Assembly: GCA_026874595.1 (NCBI GenBank)
Contig: CM049312.1
Span: 79,525,429-79,589,428, forward strand
DNA from: Sipunculus nudus
Lineage: Eukaryota; Annelida; Sipuncula; Golfingiida; Sipunculidae
DNA length: 64,000 bases
Reading direction: 5' to 3'
Shown here: positions 1 through 12,900 of the stretch, piece by piece
How the letters are laid out: every line of letters begins with the position of its first letter
How positions within the stretch are numbered: position 1 is the stretch's first letter
The notes under the pieces: model-generated
The model's input: only the letters and a program-made list of their open reading frames with translations
Database searches by the model: none
What the model was told of the DNA's origin: nothing
Program-made: the position numbers and the translations under genes

Positions 1-2
1 AC

Positions 3-1141
3 CTTGAAGTGCTTGGTCGTATGACCTTGGCCTTGAGGAGGCTTACAGATGATGTCTGTCAGAGAAAGTGCACGATGGCTCCAGAATCTCTACCAAACAT
101 CATCCGCATCAAGATGTTTACAATCACCGAGAGAGACCCCGTCACCAGGGAGCTCATGCCAATGCTGGATATGAAGGTAGATTAAGAAATAAATTGATTG
201 TGAATTCCCTTAAAAAACAATATAAAACTGTCATCCTAAATAGGATGGAAAAAGTAAAAACTGAGTATATGCTGCTTTGACTCAAATTTGACTGACATAA
301 GGAGAAATACCAAGATATATTAAATTTTATAAACAGGCACATATTTATATTTGTAAGAGAGACCAGATGAAATTTTAATATTTTTGTTAACTGTGTGTTT
401 ATGTAGGTAACTATTAGCATTAGTTTTGTTTGAATGAAAATGTTTCTCACACCAGAGATTATTCTACAATTACTATGTGGAAGATGTTTTCATGATAATT
501 ATCTTGAGAATGAAGTCTTCGTTGTGCTTTTAAAATATTATATATTTGTGCGTTTGTGTCTTATATTAGTGTCAGTCTAAATTAATAATGTAATTAACTT
601 CTTCAAGGGTGGGTTAGTTTTTTGCCGGGGTTGGTTTGACTGTCTGTTAGCAACATTACTCAAAAAAGTTATTAATAGATTTTGATGAAATGATTTAAGG
701 AACAAATGAATAAATTTTGGGGTGATCCAGGAAAAATGCTGCATTTCTGACTATGCCATATTGGGGTAATGAGCTGCCTTGGCAGCTGCCTTTGCAGAGG
801 TCTGGACTCTCTGAGTGCTTTTCTAGTTGTAAGTAGTATTATTGATACCACATAAATATTTGTTTATTTATACTATACTGTGCACTTGAAATATATCTGT
901 TTATTTACAGACTGTTGAGACACTGCATGAAGTTAAAGGAATGCTGCGAGTGTTGATGGACAGCGCTGCTGCTGATGTTCACGCTACATGTCCTGCTGCT
1001 CAGGCTGCTGTACGCAGCATTCAAGCAGAGCTGCCAGTGAGACCATCCAGCGTGGCATCAGTCCATCTGAATCAGCCAGACCTGTACTTGACTAAACCCA
1101 GAGTCAGAGGGGACCCGCTCGATGACTGGACACACATATAA
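3..1141 (+). CDS. C-terminal two exons of an unidentified gene (5' end outside window)
   Basis: Two exons are visible, 3-176 and 911-1141. The first reads open from base 3 and ends in ATGAAG before a gtagat donor. The second follows a tttatttacag acceptor. Both junctions are phase 0, so 58 plus 76 residues join without a frame change before TAA at 1139-1141. The first part is rich in Leu, Arg and Met; the second contains an Ala-rich helix-like stretch (DSAAADVHATCPAAQAAVRS). I do not recognise the family and assign no function. The last 14 residues (PRVRGDPLDDWTHI) and the stop are encoded by the first unit of the 105-bp satellite that begins near 1098, so the C-terminus was probably altered when that sequence arrived or expanded. 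The 3' UTR would then run through the satellite; a possible AATAAA lies far downstream at 4661-4666. The frame, splice sites and codon use make a real gene likely; the 5' extent is unknown. Confidence 0.6.
177..910 (+). other. Intron of the left-edge gene
   Basis: The interval lies between a gtagat donor and a tttatttacag acceptor and is AT-rich. I see no coding or repeat signal in it apart from short ORFs without support. Confidence 0.55.
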
Positions 1142-3040
1142 TATATAACATTACCCAAGGAGTGAGAGGGACACAGATAACATCAGTCACGTGATACTAT
1201 AGCCAGAGTCAGAGGGGACCCGCTCGATGACTGGACACACATATAATATACATCATTACCCAAGGAGTGAGAGGGACACAGATAACATCAGTCACGTGAT
1301 ACTATAGCCAGAGTCAGAGGGGACCCGCTCAATGACTGGACACACATATAATATACATCATTACCCAAGGAGTGAGAGGGACACAGATAACATCAGTCAC
1401 GTGATACTATAGCCAGAGTCAGAGGGGACCCACTCGATGACTGGACACACATATAATATACTACATTACCCAAGGAGTGAGAGGGACACAAATAACATCA
1501 GTCATATGATACTATAGCCAGAGTCAGAGGGGACCCACTCGATGACTGGACACACATATAATATACAACATTACCCAAGGAGTGAGAGGGACACAGATAA
1601 CATCAGTCATGTGATACTATAGCCAGAGTCAGAGAGGACCCGCTCAATGACTGGACACACATATAATATGCAACATTTCCCAAGGAGTGAGAGGGACACA
1701 GATAACATCAGTCATGTGATACTATAGCCAGAGTCAGAGAGGACCTGCTCGATGACTGGACACACATTTAATATACTACATTACCCAAGGAGTGAGAGGG
1801 AAACAGATAACATCAGTCATGTGATACTATATCCAGAGTCAGAGAGGACCCGCTCGATGACTGGACACACATATAATATATAACATTACCCAAGGAGTGA
1901 GAGGAACACAGATAACATCAGTCATATGATACTATAGCCAGAGTCAGAGGGGACCCACTCGATGACTGGACACACATATAATATACAACATTACCCAAGG
2001 AGTGAGAGGGACACAGATAACATCAGTCATGTGATACTATAGCCAGAGTCAGAGAGGACCCGCTCAATGACTGGACACACATATAATATGCAACATTTCC
2101 CAAGGAGTGAGAGGGACACAGATAACATCAGTCATGTGATACTATAGCCAGAGTCAGAGAGGACCTGCTCGATGACTGGACACACATTTAATATACTACA
2201 TTACCCAAGGAGTGAGAGGGAAACAGATAACATCAGTCATGTGATACTATATCCAGAGTCAGAGAGGACCCGCTCGATGACTGGACACACATATAATATA
2301 TAACATTACCCAAGGAGTGAGAGTAACACAGATAACATCAGTCATATGATACTATAGCCAGAGTCAGAGGGGACCCACTCGATGACTGGACACACATATA
2401 ATATACAACATTACCCAAGGAGTGAGAGGGACACAGATAACATCAGTCATGTGATACTATAGCCAGAGTCAGAGGGGACCCACTCGATGACTGGACACAC
2501 ATATAATATACAACATTACCCAAGGATTGAGAGGGACACAGATAACATCAGTCATGTGATACTATAGCCAGAGTCAGAGGGGACCCGCTCAATGACTGGA
2601 AACACATATAATATACTACATTACCCAAGGATTGAGAGGGACACAGATAACATCAGTCATGTGATACTATAGCCAGAGTCAGAGGGGACCCCCTCAATGA
2701 CTGGACACACATATAATATACTACATTACCCAAGGAGTGAGAGGGACACAGATAACATCAGTCATGTGATACTATATCCAGAGTCAGAGAGGACCCGCTC
2801 GATGACTGGACACACATATAATATACTACATTACCCAAGGAGTGAGAGGGACACAGATAACATCAGTCATATGATACTATAGCCAGAGTCAGAGGGGACC
2901 CGCTCGATGACTGGACACACATATAATATACAAGATCGCCCAAGGAGTGAGAGGGATACAGATGACATTGTTCAGGTGACACTTGAGCCAGAGATTGAGG
3001 GGGACCCTCTGTATGACTGGACACATACAACCTCATAACA
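1098..3040 (+). repeat. 105-bp tandem satellite, 18 full units plus a degenerate partial unit
   Basis: Units beginning ccagagtcagagggg recur at 1098, 1203, 1308, 1413 and every 105 bases to 2883, with a diverged partial copy from about 2988. Spacing is constant, with no indels seen between unit starts. Units differ by a few substitutions, for example cacgtg, catgtg or catatg at the same site. There is a higher-order layer: the 420 bp from about 1501 (four units) recur from about 1921 with only one or two differences (gaggaac versus gagtaac), and the start of a third copy lies at 2341. The period is divisible by three, but each unit carries a stop in the gene's frame. The array is unlike CRISPR because whole units repeat without unique spacers. 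Confidence 0.95.
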
Positions 3041-3460
3041 TAAAGTGAAATACCGGTACTCGCTCTCAGAATTGAGGGTTCTGGACTCTGACTTGCACTC
3101 GGACTCAGAGTTAAGGACTTGAGAAATCAGGCCGAGTCCATCTCAAGTCCAGGAGAAAAAAAAAATATGTCACATACTATAGAGACTTATGTAAACTACT
3201 GACAGAGCATTTAAAAAGAAGATTTATATTTATATTATATAACCTAACATTTATTTTACACATGATAATCTCAAATTGTAATTTAAATTTCTATTAACAT
3301 GGATGTTTTGGACTTGGACTTAGGTTCCAAATGACTTGGACTTGAAGAAGGTGGACTCTGGACTCGAAGCTAACCTAAACGACTTGGACTTGAGTGGCCT
3401 GGACTAGGAGCTGCACTTAGACTTGGATGTTGTGAACTCAACTGTATAACTGACCGGTAC
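3041..3460 (+). repeat. Degenerate GGACTT/GGACTC-type short repeat region
   Basis: Many imperfect copies of ggactt, ggactc and gacttgg lie in two clusters, 3065-3155 and 3300-3440, separated by AT-rich sequence. A related patch (cctcaaggactttg, gacctctgacttgccctc) is present at about 61675-61760, so this is probably a dispersed family. No coding potential is evident. Confidence 0.6.
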
Positions 3461-4904
3461 TTACATATTATGCTCTGTAATTTGTGATGGAGATGTAAGA
3501 ATGTAAGGGACATTTTGCAGAAAGCAGATTGACAGGCCTGGACTAAAGAAAGACCCAGCTTTTCTGAGTTAGTGGCTCAGAATATTGTTTAGTTTATGCA
3601 TGAATTAGCTTAAGGTAATTATGATCTAATAAGTATTAAGAATCAGCTGTTAAAGTGTGTTTTCTGATTTTCAGAAAAAAAATGTTACTGATTGATTATT
3701 TATGGGTTATTTCATGTATCTGTCCTAGTTATTGCCTTTTAAAAACTTGTGTCATTCCCATCTCCATTCTGACAGCACTAATACATTTTTGTAGTTCCAT
3801 GCAGCCTCCAAGGAATTCCTCTGTTGATATCAGAAGATGACAGTAATCATCATCAGTAATCTTGTGAAGACTTAGTATGTGTGATGAAATAGGAGTTTCC
3901 ATGTGCACATGTATGCATGAACTGGCAGATGTGTATATTTGTATAGTGGATTTAGCAGGTCTTTCACAAATGCATGGTGAAGTGACATCATTTTACCCCA
4001 AAGCCCCAAGTTCATGCAGACCCTATGTGTGAATATACACATACACATACATGCTGACAGATACGTGGACACAAAGCAGTTAATAAATCATAGGAGCATT
4101 TTTTCATGCATATACACTCACATGGAAACACAGCTTCATGGTTATGACTTTGATAATAATAATCAAGAGATGTCACTCTGGCTGTCACTGTTTTTCCCTA
4201 TTGTCTTTATGTTTTTGATAGACTTTCCAAAATATAGGATTTATTTGCATGTGCCTACATATGTTATATTGATCACATAAAAATGCATCCAGTATAATCA
4301 GTTGTAATGCAAAAATGACTTATCATTGATATAATTGGTTAATCAGCACAACATATACATGCAGTAGGTCTTATATCAAGTGATTAATACAGATCATCTT
4401 CACATGGACTAATTTTTTAATTAACCTGCAAGTCTAGAGGTGCTTGATCAAGTTGATTACTTCATTTTTACCTTTAATCTTGCCATGATTAAAATAACAA
4501 GTCATTTCTGTGATACCTGTACTTTTTCCATAGTTATGTTTAAAATTGCTTATCTGTAAGTCTGTGCCAAAACAAGTATTAATGATTTACAGTTTATAAG
4601 TGATATCCGATTCCTTCCATTATATATATTTTAAGAATTTCTGTGCTATATTTTTTATGAAATAAAATATTTTTACATAGTTTCTGCTTTGTTGTCATCA
4701 ATAAGAATACATGTTTATTTAGTCGTGAGAAAGATTAAAGTGTATTTCTAAGTGATATATGTAAACAGTAGATTCTTGTGATTTGGACCTATGAACCTGG
4801 AGAACAAGAATTGTTAGATACAAATCAACCAGAATACATGGTAATATCATAGGTACTTGCCTTGAGCATACATTGGTCCTTCAGATATCTAGTTTTTTAT
4901 ATAC
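3461..4904. other. Non-coding interval, nothing recognised
   Basis: AT-rich sequence with only short unsupported ORFs. An AATAAA at 4661-4666 could serve as a polyadenylation signal for the left-edge gene, but nothing ties it to that gene. Confidence 0.5.
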
Positions 4905-5235
4905 TTTTGTTGTTGGAGATAACCATCTCCATACTCCATTCCTGTTTCCGACTCTGCGACAGGGCCGGACATGCTTTCTCTCATTTTATATCCCCGTGAC
5001 TGCAGGCGAGTAATTGTCCCTATTGCTGTGTCACACCACTGAGGAACCAAGAAAGGTGCACTTTTTTGAGAGTGAAACATGACTGCTTGACATGGCCTTC
5101 CAATAAAGCCTGCAGAGCCCTCACCCTGGGTGGGGGCAAACCGTAAAACATATATATATATTATTTGGCTGAGATTCAAAATCACAATCTCCTGGCTTTG
5201 AGTCCTGTGCTCTACCCCTGAGCCACAGAATCTAG
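4905..5235 (-). mobile_element. tRNA-derived SINE-like element
   Basis: Read on the minus strand, 5232 to 5166 resembles the 5' two thirds of a tRNA. An A-box-like TGGCTCAGGGGTAGAGC is followed about 30 nt later by a weak B-box-like TTTTGAATCTC. A non-tRNA body of roughly 250 bp follows toward 4905. The tRNA portion lacks a matching 3' acceptor strand, so it is not a functional tRNA gene. The body has no coding capacity beyond a chance 98-codon ORF. The element limits are approximate. Confidence 0.5.
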
Positions 5236-8200
5236 CTTCAGATATTTTCAGTTACTTGTGTGACAGGGTGTATATATAAGGAGACTTAATAATCCGTGTT
5301 CAACCGGATATATATTTGAATTTTCCATCAAATTTGATGATTTACTTGTTTACTGCGGTTCACTGAACTGGGGGGGGGGGGGCGCTCTACCTATAAAGTA
5401 CTAAACCATACTGTTGTTTAAGTAAGAACTGCCACCCAGTTGACCTATATGTAACCTCGTTCTGCCCTCAAGGCAAGGGGGGGGGGGGGGGAAAGAGTTT
5501 CAGGGTGAAGCTTGCACTATTGATGAACCAAGTTGAAATGCTGGGCCTGTCTGCAACTGGAAATGAGTTTGAATCCAGAATAGGCCTTCCTTGGATTTCC
5601 CCCTGTTGGAGTAATTGTTCCTTTCCTGGTCTATGTGACAACTGTCAGTGATCAAACTGACCTCCAGTTATGGAGATCAAACACCGTAGGTAAATTCAAA
5701 ACTTTAAGGCTGTAGCCAACGGGTCATATTGAAGTGACATGTTGTTAACCTTTTCAACATTACAAATATCAAAGCATAATGCATATCACAGGTTCACTGT
5801 GGCATAGGTTTTTTTCTCTTAGAAACAGGGTGGCAGTACTGGGCAATTTGATTAGTAACAATAGTTTTAGTCTTATGGCCCTTGCATTGTATAGTGTATA
5901 TGGTATCCGTGCTAGGTATATATATATACTGGTATAAATTTCCCCCTGAAAGTAAATCTTTCTTGCCCTGACACCTTGTAGTACCAAGTTGCTCCACCAG
6001 ATGTCAGATTGCCTTTGGCATCACTCCACAAATTTCATTTAATTCATTTACTAATTTAATAACAAGAGACACCTTGAGCAAAGACAGACAAATGGGTATA
6101 CAGGCAGACATATGGGCAAACACGGATTAAATATGAAATCTGTAAACCTTTGGAGTCTAGATTATACTAAGTTCAGGAGAGTCACAACGCCTCTCCATGC
6201 TATTTGAGAACTGAACTTTATTGAGTTGAAAGATTTTTTAAAATTTAAGATTAATTTCCCTAATTATATGTTAACTAATTGGAGCTCCCCAACTTGACTG
6301 TATTGTAATAACTTCTTTTTCTCACAATGATCCATATGCTGTTAATCTTTGGCACTTTTTTGTTTGCATGATGGGGATTTTCAGTCATATAAAAAAAGGG
6401 TAAAATAATAACCTCCTTCAAAATTATTGGCAATATTTAATAGATAAGAAAACAGCTCTTCATGCCTGATAAATGTGTTAAGATTAGGCAACTATTGCAC
6501 ACTTGATACTACTATCAGTCACACAATGATAATTATGATGATGTGAAGTTGTATTCTTTATTGTTAACCACCATGATATGCAACACCAAAAATATAATAT
6601 AGAGTGCAAAGTGTAATAGAAAATATAATAGAAAATATGAAAATAAACTGTGTAATTGTTCACATAAACTATCTCATCTCATTTTAAAACAAGTTTTGAA
6701 TAAATGTTCAAACAGTGACAAAGAATAAATTTGCAGATATAAAACACACATTTTAACATATATCTGGCCAACTGCTACTGAAACAAGAATTTACATTGGT
6801 TCAAACCACCAAGAGACTGGTAAATTCTGGTATGTATTGCATTACCCTTCAAACTGAGGAGCTGAAATTCACATAAAAATGAAAATCTAAAAAATCAGAA
6901 CTTACACATAAATACAGATACCAGTGTATCAGTTCTGGACGCTGGGTTATTACACTGTAAAATTCACAGGAAGGGATGTTTACCTGACACTGAAGGAATC
7001 TTGTCCTATGTTTATAATTTACAATCAATTTTACAATCCCTTGGCAATCTAAATCACAGGAATAAAATGAAAATAAATTTAAATTCTCGTGTTCTATATT
7101 GAAATTAAACATCTCCAAAAGTGATTGATATGCCACTGACAACAAAATCTTTATTTTTAAATAATTTTGTAAAAGCCATACAGGTGAGGATTGATATGTC
7201 CTGCAGACAAAATATCAAGTCTTATCATTGGCTGTTTATAGTAACAGTTCTGCATCACACCTGCTATAGGTCCCACAAATCTTCATTAACATATCACTTG
7301 ATTTAATAAAAACAGGGCCACTGTTTAATACTGAATGCAAGAAAAACTACTAGAAAATGTGTAAATCACAATCAGAGGTAGTACTATGGCAATGGCAGTG
7401 CCATGCTTAAAGCATTTGAGCACCCTGTGTGTATGTGACTGTGTGTGTGAAGTTTAAAAGCATGAAACATTTCTAAAATGTGTAATATAGCTCAAGGACA
7501 ATGATATGCTTTATGTATAAAACAGCTGTTCTGAGCATTTTGTGACATATAAGTGACTAAATTCCACATCATTATAACAAAAATAACTGTCTAAATTAGT
7601 TCCTATGGTTCTCAGAATAATTTTTCAAACTACAAACCTTAAGTATTTATCAGAATCCCATGAAGTACAATGTAAAATTGTGGCCTCTTAAAGTCCCCAA
7701 GATCCTCAGTTTAAAGACAAAAAGTAACTGTTTTATGCAGTCCTTATGATCATAAAGTATAGTGAATAAAACACATTATCATATCATGTCAGGATGACAG
7801 ATAAATCATTCATGTACTTAAGTTGTCCTAAAATCCATTTCTGTCTTATTTAAGCCATGGTGTAGTATACTAAATAAAACCTTCGGTAGTTTTCATAATC
7901 ACAAATCATGGCCATGAATTGTAAGTTAAAATCTCAGCATTACTATTTCAGCAATATGATAAGTTTATAATCTATTTGTTGAGCAGCCACTCAAGCCATC
8001 TGACAAGAAGATATGTTATAATGGTAGTGGAAACTGTAGTTGATCCGTGCAACTGGATATAGACCATTAAAACCACTCTTCCTTTCTGACAGTGACTTGT
8101 AATTCAGTGTATATAAAAGTGCTGTTGGTTGAAAATTTTAAAAGCAAATTCCCGACACATATCATATTTGGCAGCCAGTTTGTGTGAAGTCAGCTGTTCA

Positions 8201-9913
8201 ACAGGTCTGACAAAATCATGAAGCAATGAAGCAAGGTAAGAGATAAAATTGTTCCCTGTGACCAAAAGTGAAGCCCAGCTAGAATTTGTGCATATGCGAG
8301 TCATCTCTTTTGGCAAGAAAATTCATTTATCACAAAATTCTGAAAGTACAAACAAACACTCACAGACTGAAAGCATGGGGAAGAGGAAGAGACTAAGCAT
8401 GGAAATAAAAGCAGAAAGCAATTAATTTTTGCAAGCCAGTCATCTTTGATATCACAGCTTTTGTTATGAGATAATTTCCTATATATTAATTTTAAATTCT
8501 CTATATGTTATAAAACATTTAAAGTCGGACATTACAATACCCTAGGAACAACAAGCAATAAGCAAGCTGATGATGATGCTTAATCTTATATTATCCTTGT
8601 TGTAAGATAGCAAAATGGTTACGCCGCGGTTTCACATATCTTAAATTTATGTCCAATAGTGAGTAACTCCAGATTCTGTATGTTAATAAATAGATGAGCT
8701 GAATATAAAAGCTCCAGATTCATAGCCTATCAAATGAGATCCTTATGACATGGGTCATTAAAAATGACCATCATGCATTTTAACATAAAAGTTAACCTGG
8801 GAATGATTAGTAAGCGCCACAAATTACAGCAGCTGGACTGACAGCCCCCTGCTGTCCAATGCTGTTAGGAAGCCTGGGCTGGACTTGCCCAGTATGGTGA
8901 AGCTGGGGTGGAGATCTTAGGCTGGGCAGGGAACAATTCTGGAAATAGAAGTGCAAAAAGGTGAGGGGACAATCTGCACAACCTATAGTGAACTAACTCA
9001 TTGACCATGACTACTTGGCAGCAATGTTTGGTACTGTAGTCAATGAAAATCCATTGCAAAAAAAGATTTATTGTACACATATCTCATACATCAGTTGAAA
9101 ATAATCAAAACATTTTTTTAACATTTAACACAAAGATGAATGAGTATAAATATTAGACAGAAACTATACATGTAAAACTAATTTTGTATCACAATGTGCA
9201 GATCATACTAATTTATGTGCACATGCAATTTTTTATTGCACAATAACTGATTAATTATTATGTTATTACATAAAAACTGTTAATAAATGCCTTCTATATA
9301 TCATTATAATTCTTTCAAAAATCAGATGGGGACAAGTTTCAGAATCTATATAACATTCAGAGATTTGTGAATTCTTGGGGGAAAAGGGCCTTGGCCTTAT
9401 ATCCATATTGCATGCTTATTATTGAATAACTACACATTTGTAAATATGTGACTAGATAGTAGTAAAGGGCCAGAGGCCTTATTAGGGTACCATTTCATAG
9501 TATATTGCTCAGAACTACATTTATTGCACAAATTTTAACAATTTCACTTTTGATTGCACTTTTATTACCTCTTGCTGAATACCTTCTATTGTACAGTGCT
9601 ATGATTTTTAAATTGCAATGTCAATATAATGATGATATACTTATTACAACACACTATACACCAATTCCATATTGAGTAAGCACCAATTAATTTTTTTTAA
9701 GCAGACGAGAAAAACATTTGACATGCAGGATGAAAAATAAATGATATATGCCACCATGTATACTGAACTTGGCTAATAAAGGCTCAGTGAAAGACCTTGC
9801 TTGACCATGCTCAATACACCGAAAGATATATACACTACCAATAGTTTGCTTTTAATTAACTATTCACATTTGTTTGTAAAACATATATAACTTCATCCTA
9901 ATCTCACTTGACA
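5236..9913. other. Non-coding interval downstream of the PhnD-like gene
   Basis: The interval holds two poly-G runs (5370-5382, 13 G; 5477-5491, 15 G) and AT-rich sequence. Several TTTATT words (AATAAA on the minus strand, for example 9066-9071) could end the transcript of the gene at 9914-23226, but I cannot choose between them. No exon with convincing codon use is seen on either strand. Confidence 0.5.
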
Positions 9914-12900
9914 TCAATAATAAACAGTCTCTAAACTCTGACCCTTTATAATCTCTCTGACTGCAGTCTCTCTCTCATAATGTTCCATGGTCACTGGTTT
10001 GAAGCCCCACACTTGGTACTCCTGCAGACGCTGCTGCCACTCGGGTATCTTGTTCATGTCCAACAGAGCATTTATGATTTTTTCTTTAATGGAAGCTGCA
10101 AAATGAGGATAAGTTAATCAGCAAAATGGAGACTGTTAGTAAATATTTCAGCCTGACCATGTGTATGATATAATAATATATATCTTGCCTCAGGAATATT
10201 GATTTTGACTCCAAATATATATACAATAAAAAGTGTTCATGTTGTTCATTTCAGAAGTAAGATATGTCTTACATGTGTTAAAGATAAACAGTTTAACACT
10301 TTGTATAACTTTCATAAAAACTTAATGACAGGAAATAATTAATATTAAAAATACAGATGGTTTCTGTTCATATAATGTTCCATAAAAAATCACTTGTGTA
10401 CCTATGTATCTTTTGTTGTAGTGTTTGACAATATGAAGATGAGTGATGCACATTATTAAAATTCATTGTAGAAGAAACAGAAAACAAGAATCAATGCATT
10501 AATTTACATGGTTCTTATGACAAATTCTTAATACATGCATGTGCCAGCATATAATCATGATACAGGTATATTACCAGATTTTGATGAAAACTGAAAGACG
10601 CCATTTAGGATTTGATGAAAATTGATCACACACACTCATATATTATGAGATATCATATATCATTTAGTAAAGATCATTTATCAGATATCAAAGATATCAT
10701 TTAGTAAAGATCATCTATCAGATATCAAAGATATCATTTATTAAAAATCATCTATCATATATCAAAGATATCATTTATTAAAGATCATCTATCAGATATC
10801 AAATATGTATTAAAAATCATCTATCATATATTAAGGACTATGCCTTGACCAATTTGTACTTATTAGCTTTTCATACAATATTGTTAAGCAAGGTTTAAAA
10901 TTGTGCATTATTCAATATTTTTTCTCTTTTTTTTCATCTAAGATCTCAAATGACTTACTGCTGTGTGCTATAATCTCATCTCTGCAGTGACCTGCACTTC
11001 AGGAACTGTATAACCCTGATTTCCTTTGAGGATATTTTGCTGGTGTAAGTCATATATTATGAATAACGTAACTTGAATTTGTGGTAAATAACTTACCTGG
11101 TAAACGACTATTGACAACAATGGGCTGTATTGGCCAGGGTCCCCATGAACACAGGATCTTTATTTTATTTTTAGCTTCAGGATGTTCTATCAAGTAGCTC
11201 TGTAAAACAACGGAGTCAATGGCTGCAGCGTCCACTGTGCTGTTCAGTACCATCTCTATGGACTTTCTGTGGCCTCCTGTAATGGTAGTTTGCATATATT
11301 TAAGTTTAGTTTTAACATTATCATTTTTTCTATAGCACTAACAGAGTACATCCCTCTATAAATACTGAGCATAACTTATCACACCACTAACAGGTTTGTC
11401 ACATGTCTTGTCACCAATATCAGCAATGTTTGTCCTACCTGGTGTTACGGGGTGACATAAAAGCGGACCGAACTGTCTCGCTAGTGAAGCTTGCTTTTCT
11501 AGCGAAGGGGTTGGAACGCCAGACTTGTGTGCCACCCACATGGGTTCGAATCCCGGATCAGCCCAGTATTTTCCCCTCAACAATTTGTCTTCGTAACAAA
11601 ATGGAGGCTCGTCCAACATGACCGTAAACTTTGTTGCCCAGGGAATAAGCTCACCAAAGTGTGACTCCTGGGATAATTAGCCTTGTTCTGATAGCAGAAC
11701 GCTTAAGAGGGGGTGTGTTATGGGGTGACATAAAAGGGGACCAAACTGTCTTGCTAGTGAAGCTTGCTTTGCTAGCCAAGGGAATGGTATGCCGGACATG
11801 TGCGCCACTGACATGGGTTCGAATTCCGGATCGGTCCGGATTTTTCCCCTGAGCATTTTGTCTTTGTAACAAATGGGGGCTCGTCTGGGATGACAGTAAA
11901 CTTTGTTGCCCAGGGAAAAAGCTCACCAAAGTGTAACTCCTGGAATAATTAGTCTTGTTCTGATAGCAGAACGCTAAAGAGGGGGTGTGTTATGGAGCAG
12001 CATAAAAGCGGACCAAACAGCCCCGCTAGTAAAGCTTGCTTTTCTAGCGAAGTGGTTGGTATACTGGACTTGTGTGCCACCAACATGGGTTCCAAACAGG
12101 GATCAGCTCAATGTTTTCCCCTCAGCAATTTGTCTTCGTAACACTGTGAAAACAATTCTGTGTAGGCATTTACATTGGACTGGTAGGCTTACTTGAGTCA
12201 TGACACAAGTCATACTGCATTTTTGGGGGAACTGCACTGCAAAGTCAATCCATCCTATTGAATCCATATTGTTGAAAATTGTAATTTTACAGTTAGACTA
12301 TTAGTGATGAATTAACACAACAGAATACATGTAACCCTCCCATGTGAATAATGTTTGTATGTTCTCGAAATTGGAACAAACATGCAGGGAGATTTACCAA
12401 CAAGTGGAGTTATAATGGAAATTTTCGCACATGGTACACATATCTAACAATCTATTTTGTTCATTCAAAGAGACAGCTTACCTGTAGGCCATGAGGCTTT
12501 GTAAAAATAAGATGAAAAATATCTGCATCCTCATCAAGTTTTACAGTGCGGTTTTCGACAAAACTAAATGCCACTTGGACGGGTTAACAGACACTCTATG
12601 TCATAGGGGCAAAAAAAACCTACAGTTAGCCACTCTTACAATAGAAGGTCTGTAATATATAATGAAATGGGGTGGAGTGACAGTGGAAGCACTATCCAGA
12701 AGTGCAGATAAAATCTATTTAAGGACTATTTAATCTACTTCTCACCATTTTACTTAGTCACTCTCGACCAACCATTTATTTGTTGTTTATAAATGAAACT
12801 TTATAATAGCACATATCTTGAGCAGAAACTCAATACATTTCCTTGTGTGTAAACAGAATTTGTGTCTGTGATTAGGTATATCAACCATGGCTTTTGTGAT

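Noticed and set aside
1098-3040. CRISPR-like array
   Set aside because: Entire 105-bp units repeat with no unique spacers, and the genome is eukaryotic with introns.
11500-11570. Functional tRNA gene
   Set aside because: A and B boxes are present, but no acceptor stem pairs and the unit is tandemly repeated; it fits a SINE-like unit.
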